From the NCBI GenBank assembly GCA_033030425.1, contig JAUFSD010000020.1, positions 434,001 to 498,000 on the forward strand: 64,000 nucleotides of DNA, in the 5' to 3' direction. The notes under the pieces were generated by a model. That model did not search any database and had not been told where the DNA came from. It worked only from the letters and a program-made list of their open reading frames with translations. The stretch is from Verpa conica. Lineage: Eukaryota > Ascomycota > Pezizomycetes > Pezizales > Morchellaceae. Below, piece after piece: positions 58,488-64,000 of the stretch (its first letter is position 1; each line of letters begins with the position of its first letter). The position numbers were made by a program, and so were the translations under genes.

Positions 58488-61400
58488 ATGCCACCAAAAT
58501 TTTTTAAGCCACAATCCGAACAGACGACAGACTTACCTGTGCGTCTTATTCTGTGCTTCGATGGGACTGGGGATATAGCCCTCGGTAACGACTCGATCTA
58601 CCAGTTATACAAGTTGTCTAAGGAGGGACCCGTGTCCGACTCAAAGGGCATTGAGTTTTTCCAGGTACACAAGCATATCCCACTAGATCTTCATAGCAAT
58701 CTAACCTCCGGTTGTATCATTATTACATTAGTTCGTTCAATACTTCGAGGGACCTGCGACTGGGAATAAAGACAAGACTTTCTTGTTGGACCAAGTCAGT
58801 GATAAGCTTGATATTGCTACAGGAAGAGGTATTTGCTAACTTACAAGCACTCCGAGTCATGTTTAAAAAAATACTAACGTGAATCTGTATTATAGACTGC
58901 GAAGAAATACTTAGGAAAGGTTATAAGGTAGGTTCCAAGTGAGATTTCTATGTGGCGAGTAACTGACAAAGGTTAGACCTGTTGTAAATATTTGAATAAT
59001 GGAGGAGACCGGAATGAGATTTTCATATTTGGTTTCAGTCGTGGCGCATGTAAGAGGAATCCTGTCCATAACTACGTATTATCTGACTCTTATAGTTATC
59101 GCTCGTGCACTTGCATCTTTCCTACAATGTGTCGGCTTGTTAAAGCCGGAATGGATAGACAAGTGTAAAAAAGAGAACTTTCATAAGCTTTTGGATGAGT
59201 ATGAAAGTCGTGTTGCGAAGGTAAGCCACTCCTGAATGCGGCTCTCTTACGTCCTCCCCCTCACACCTTACAATGAGGGGAGACTATTGAAGAAATGGAG
59301 TAATCATTTACTAATATTGTTACTTTAGCCTCATGAAAAAGGGTTACCGTAGGTGGAAACTGTTCTTCTGTGTTGAATTTTGCTGATAAGAAACAGTGCT
59401 TACTCCAACAATTCTCCCCGTGTCCGGCTGCTCGGGGCGTTCGATACCGTCAAAGCCGTTCAGCGTATGAATTATGTTACGCAAATGTTGACTCGCACCC
59501 CTGTTGACTTCCAAATGGATGCACCTGATCTCGTGGATAACTTCCGTCATGCGCTAGCCCTGAATGAATCTAGAACAAAGTTTGTCCCGAGTATGTGGGA
59601 AGCTGGAAAAGGGTCTGGGAAAGGCACTTATGAGCAAGCATGGTTTTTTGGGCATCACCACGATGTTGGGGGCGGTGCTGAAAGGGAAGGATTAGCCCTG
59701 TATCCCTTACAATGGATTCTCGGTGCTGCCAAGGACTGTGGGATGGTCTGTAATGAGATGAAGTCGCGGCACTCGGTATTATTCAAAGGTTCAGAGAAAG
59801 AAGTCAGGACACCACACACAGTATCTATGAAACTGTTCGACATGATTGACCACCACAAAATCTCCAAATTCAGGCTGCGACTGAATAAGCCAGTACTCAT
59901 CTTATCTCCTGTTCCCAGGAATTATAGAGATTTTAGGCCCGATATTGCTCAGCCTAGTTTGAAGGTGTATCTGCACCCATCGGCATACTTGGCATTCGAT
60001 GTCAACTCTTCCTTCCGCCTCCAAGTAGCTGCGTGGAAACATCTCAAACAGTATATGGACGATCGGTATAAAGCGCTCGAAGGCGTAGAACCGTGGTGGG
60101 AGCATAAAACGGTCGAAGGCATTCTACATGAGGCCTCAGCTGTCGAATACATAAATATCTTGATTTACGCTCCAAAGAAGACTGTCGATTGGTCTCTTAT
60201 AGCTGCGAAGTTTGGCCCGATCAAACAGAAATCGACGGATATTTGGACCCCTATGGAGATCGAGAACAATAAGGAAGTGCGTCTATATCGCTCAGATGGC
60301 TCTGAGTCACGCGAAGTGGTAGAGGACTTTTTTGTACAGCATAAGGAAGATACATCAGAACCTCTTCATGCTATATGGTATGTGATTTTTCTATTTTGGT
60401 AGCGTTTGTACAACATGGCTAGATTTTTCTAAACTAACGTTTTTGACCAACACTTAGGTATTTTCTTGACTGCCTGAAGCCAGAAATGGATGAACAGGAG
60501 AAAGAGTTCTTTACACGAAATTTCCAGGATATTCCGATCCATGTCGTTGTCGTCAATAGCGGTAATGCAGTATCGTGGCCCACCTATTTGACCAGAAAGC
60601 CTGTTCAGATGTTTAAGGCATTCACCTCAAGGATATTACCCGTCAACATCCATACATCAGAAGATAAAAAGATTGAGGAAGTCAAGAAGGAGGTTAAGAG
60701 ATTGAACAAATCACCAAAGGATTTTACGGTCCCAGTGAAGAGTTATATACGCACCGACGGCAGTAAGTCTCCAGCTCAAATTGTTTGGAATGCGTACTCA
60801 ATGAACAACCTACAGCACCGGACGATACAATAAAAGCACTTTTCAGGCAGACCTCCGCGTACCTGGATGAGGAAGCTCGTATTGCGGGGATCAAAGCGCA
60901 GAGAGCAGCAATCAGACCGACGGTTGCCCTTGCAAACGAGGAAACTATCCGCGCATATACGATCTGGTATATGAACAAATACAAAAATAAACCGATTGAA
61001 TTTGGACGTAACCAGCCTGGGGATAAGTCCTTTTCATTGAAGCTTATCGAGCCTATCCTTGCGACCTTTAACATGCGTTGTGCCAAAGATGATACAACCA
61101 TAAAGTCCATGATTGGCAACAGGTGGAGCAAACTCGATCAGTATGAAGGGGACTTACTCAATAAGAATGTCCCTGCTGACCTGGTACTCATGTGCATGGT
61201 GGATACAACGATGGTAATGATTTATGCCTGCTACTTAACCCCGAATGAGGGTCCAGCGGTACCCTTTACTCTGGATGACATCAAGAAGGCCTGTAAGGCG
61301 TATAAGGCGAGCAAGCAGGAGAAAGTGCATGACATGATTAAATCATTATTAACTGACGACGAGTATAAACCCGTCGGTAAATCATTTTCAGACCTTCAGA

Positions 61401-61531
61401 TGAGGTTCATCCGGGCGGTTATAGGTGAGATGGAAGCAGTAAAGAGTGAGCTGGGGGTAAAAACTAAAGAAGGTAACGATGAGGATAAGTGGTTCTACGA
61501 GCGTTGGTACGAGGGGTGGACCAAGAAATAG
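58488..61531 (+). CDS. DUF2235 alpha/beta-hydrolase with C-terminal degenerate GTPase-like region, paralogue 2 (841 aa)
   Basis: Predicted join(58488..58664, 58732..58828, 58896..58927, 58977..59049, 59096..59220, 59329..59348, 59397..60377, 60458..60762, 60816..61531), all in phase. RLILCFDGTG starts at residue 19, the nucleophile is Ser123 in GFSRGA, LLGAFDTV follows, and WFFGHHHDVGGG carries His261-263 and Asp264. The position of a Walker A is here NILIYAPKKTVDWSLI, with no glycine-rich loop at all. LHAIWYFLDC and IHVVVVN are kept, as are VPVKSY-R-DG and LANEETIRAYTIWYMNKY. The seventh intron of paralogue 1 (52198-52246) is absent here. The start is the only ATG before the conserved FDGTG block, preceded by CACA. 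Both copies are intact, which argues for retained function of hydrolase and tail. Confidence 0.84.
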
Positions 61532-62523
61532 GCAAAACTTGATTTGCTATCATATACTTTAGTAGATGATTGATTTTCTTTACTTTTATATGCGTTTATT
61601 TAGATTCATTTTATTAGAGTTCTTCTGTCATTGTTACTAAGACGTCTATTTAAATAAAACTAATGTTTGTTTATATGTAAGGAGAGTTTTGTCAATCTCC
61701 CCAACAAGTACCAACTGCAACTGCTGTATACGAAGCTAAACTGTAGGTGGCGGCTAAGAATTTTTTAATGATGGGTGATCTATATAGAAAGGCAAGGGCA
61801 TTTCCCGGGGGTCTTGTAGAAGCCCTATCACAGACTGAGCATGACGGATAGAAAGGGTCTCGTTATTTTTGTTTTGATTTTACTTTTACGTTTATAGTTG
61901 TTGCCTCTTTCTCCCTTCGGTTGACATGGTCCAGACACCTTTTCATGTATTGATGGTTAATTCCATCGTTCATTGATTGTAGAAACCCTAGCCCTGATAC
62001 ATATACAAATTATCCGTGGTAAGGTAAATGATAGCTTTGACGAATATATTTGAAATGAAGACCAAATGAAAGGTAGCACATATCACATGCAAGAAACATT
62101 AGGTTAAAGCGTATACAGGGCCTCCGAGTACATTTCAGCATATGATATAGAGTACCGCCCTAAGTCGGGTGTGCTTACATGGAGGGAGAGGTGGAAGCCC
62201 ACTCGGTACCTGATCCTGTCAGTCTACCTCAATAATAACTCGTCTGCTCCTCATCCCAAAGTTCTCTGGAACATGTGCGGCGTGTACCGGAGGTCACGAT
62301 ATACCGGAAGGTCTTGACACTTCATGGACACTGGCAAGTTGGGTATAGTGTACGCGATAACCGGGGCATTCCACTACGTATTGGGGGGAGACTACTATGA
62401 GGGTTAGGGTTACATGGTTGGCCTAAGATTATATATAGGACGGTAAAGGCCATTCCTAGATACCTCTCATGTTTGGCCTCTTTACTGAGATGCGGTGATT
62501 CATCTACTCCACAACTTCTCAAA
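61532..62523. other. Intergenic; probable promoter of the F-box/ankyrin gene
   Basis: No gene supported. A telomere-like AGGGTTAGGGTTA at 62401-62412 is followed by TTATATATAGGA near 62430, about 90 bases before the ATG at 62524. This is a plausible TATA box. Confidence 0.45.
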
Positions 62524-63341
62524 ATGTCGTGGAAGATATGCGGCATGCTCCGGAGGAGACGTTATGCCCCGGCTCCAGTGGCATCACCCTTCCTCGATAT
62601 GGCGAACGTGACTATCATAATAATCGCCAAAAGCCTGCCACCGGAAGATCTCAATTCCCTCCTACGCACAAATGTCTTGCTTTTCGACCTTTTAACGCCA
62701 GTTCTCTTGGACCATGCAGACAAAAAGAGCTTACTCCCACATGGCCGCTCCATGCTACATTGGGCTGCAGCAAAAGGCCATGATTCTCTTGTCAAGACAC
62801 TACTGAGCCGGGGGTCATGTCCGAATACAAGGGACTTTGAACGGATGCCTGTAATTCACTCTGCGATGATCAATGGCCACACGAAGACAGTAAATTTGCT
62901 CCTCGAGAACGGAGCAGGTTTCGAGATAACGAATAAACATGGGTGGACGGCGCTCCAGTGTGCTACGATCTGGGGGAACATTTCTATGGTACTTTTGTTG
63001 TTGGGTAGAAGTGCCGACAGGGAGTCGAAAGGAAAGATGACTCCTCCGAGGACTGCACTGCATTATGCGGTGGCACTAGGAATAGTAAATATGGCCAAAG
63101 TTTGTTGGGTCCGGGCGGGAAGCTAGGGGATTATGACGAAACTGTTACGACAACGAAAAAGGAGATACTTGAGCTCCTAGAGGTTAGGGGATTCGCTAGA
63201 GTACAACGAACGGATGCCTTAGGGCGTTCGTATTCGGAACCTTTGGAGCTAAATGTGGCAGAGCAACTAGACTCTCCTCTCTCAAATGAGAGGATTTGTA
63301 GAGGTGAAGTTAATGTAGCTAGTTTATTTCAGCTGTGGTAG
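62524..63341 (+). pseudogene. F-box/ankyrin-repeat gene with a one-base frameshift
   Basis: From ATG 62524 (MSWKICGMLRRRRYAP) the frame shows an F-box-like helix pair (IIIIAKSLPPEDLNSLLRTN, then LLFDLLTPVLLDHA), a common opening of fungal ankyrin proteins. Ankyrin repeats follow: SMLHWAAAKGHDSLVKTLL, VIHSAMINGHTKTVNLLLEN, GWTALQCATIWGNISMVLLL, and TALHYAVALGIVNMAKV. At about 63095-63103 the frame is lost. One missing base would continue the repeat as LLGPGGKLGDYDETV, then EILELLEVRGFARV, to a stop at 63339-63341. As read, the protein stops at 63126. The family is often adapter-like, coupling targets to SCF ubiquitin ligases. Whether this copy is dead or has a sequencing error cannot be told from the sequence. 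Confidence 0.68.
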
Positions 63342-64000
63342 TTCTTCCATCGTTGGTAGTTCTCTATCTGTTCCTAAACATACCATAAATCAGATACATC
63401 CTCACCGGCTCTCTGTATTTTCATACCACCCCCTCGAATCTTGTTTAGTCGAATATTAAAATCTATTCCGTGGAGGTCCGGTCCCGAGAAATGAGTTTAT
63501 CGAAAATTAACTATTCTGCGTGGCGACATCAGCACCTCCGGTGCCTGAGGACATGACCTAATCGGACATATGTATCAGCGCTAGTTATGTAGGAAAATAT
63601 AGCTCATTAAATCAGAAGATCTATGTTACCCCTTACCATAGCCTTTACAGGGCACTGGGATAATATTGCATTAACTTCCCACACATTAGCAATAACGGCT
63701 AGGGGTATTTGCGATAAATATGAATGCAATCATTGGACCATTGCATTCCTATGGTAGCCGTAGAGACTAAATACCGGAGTTGTCTAGGGATTTTATTAGG
63801 GTCACTACTTTATCCCCATCATAGGTTCACCTAGTATAACGTAAGGATTTCTAAAGTTTTTCTCCGAGCGCCTGCTCATCCAGTTATTCCTTCTTCCGCC
63901 TTCCAGCGGTGGATATTGGCCTATTGATAATACTTGTGACTTCCGAAGTACGAGGTTATGTGAATAAATGATTCTTGACAACAGGAGTATCATTAAAATT
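63342..64000. other. Intergenic to window end
   Basis: No gene or clear repeat seen. Confidence 0.5.

Overview
The window looks like an accessory, repeat-rich stretch of a filamentous ascomycete genome. Genes carry many short introns (about 39-80 nt) with GTAAGT-like donors, CTAAC/CTAAT branch sites and CAG/TAG acceptors. The families are typically fungal: an Aleuria-type fucose lectin, DUF3433 membrane protein, NB-ARC/TPR receptor, DUF2235 hydrolase and F-box/ankyrin protein. The lectin and the NLR N-terminal layout suggest Pezizomycetes (truffle or cup-fungus relatives), but this is inference from remembered families, not a search.

Left part (1-25 kb). It opens with a dead minus-strand NLR gene whose in-frame stops are all explicable by C-to-T or G-to-A changes. 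An intact four-exon fucose-lectin gene lies at 7.3-8.4 kb. From 8.4 to 25 kb there are few genes: one small acidic two-exon gene at 21.4-22.1 kb and a large population of short non-autonomous elements. These comprise five copies of a tRNA-derived SINE-like element, a 514-bp element with about 70-bp terminal inverted repeats plus two decayed relatives, and two hAT-like MITEs built on GGGCCGGCCC motifs.

Middle (25-45 kb). A three-exon RING-finger gene is followed by two tandem paralogous single-exon genes of unknown family and one uncertain multi-exon gene. A second tRNA-like SINE family has copies at 4.3 kb (minus) and 32.4 kb (plus). A DUF3433 gene (33.4-40.3 kb, minus) is split by a 3,086-bp hAT transposon flanked by a perfect 8-bp target-site duplication. 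The transposon carries a five-exon transposase with no internal stop. Two small minus-strand genes lie at 43.5-45.3 kb; the second needs a one-base frame correction.

Right part (45-64 kb). Two roughly 8-kb units in direct tandem each hold a long decayed flank with telomere-like GGGTTAGGG motifs and end in an intact DUF2235 alpha/beta-hydrolase gene (843 and 841 aa). Both proteins share a long C-terminal half that I interpret as a degenerate GTPase-like domain. The window ends with a frameshifted F-box/ankyrin gene.

The recurring theme is a rapidly changing compartment of NLR, ankyrin, lectin and hydrolase families, with tandem duplication, pseudogenes and small mobile elements. I see no reverse-transcriptase ORF, rRNA gene, canonical tRNA gene or CRISPR array.
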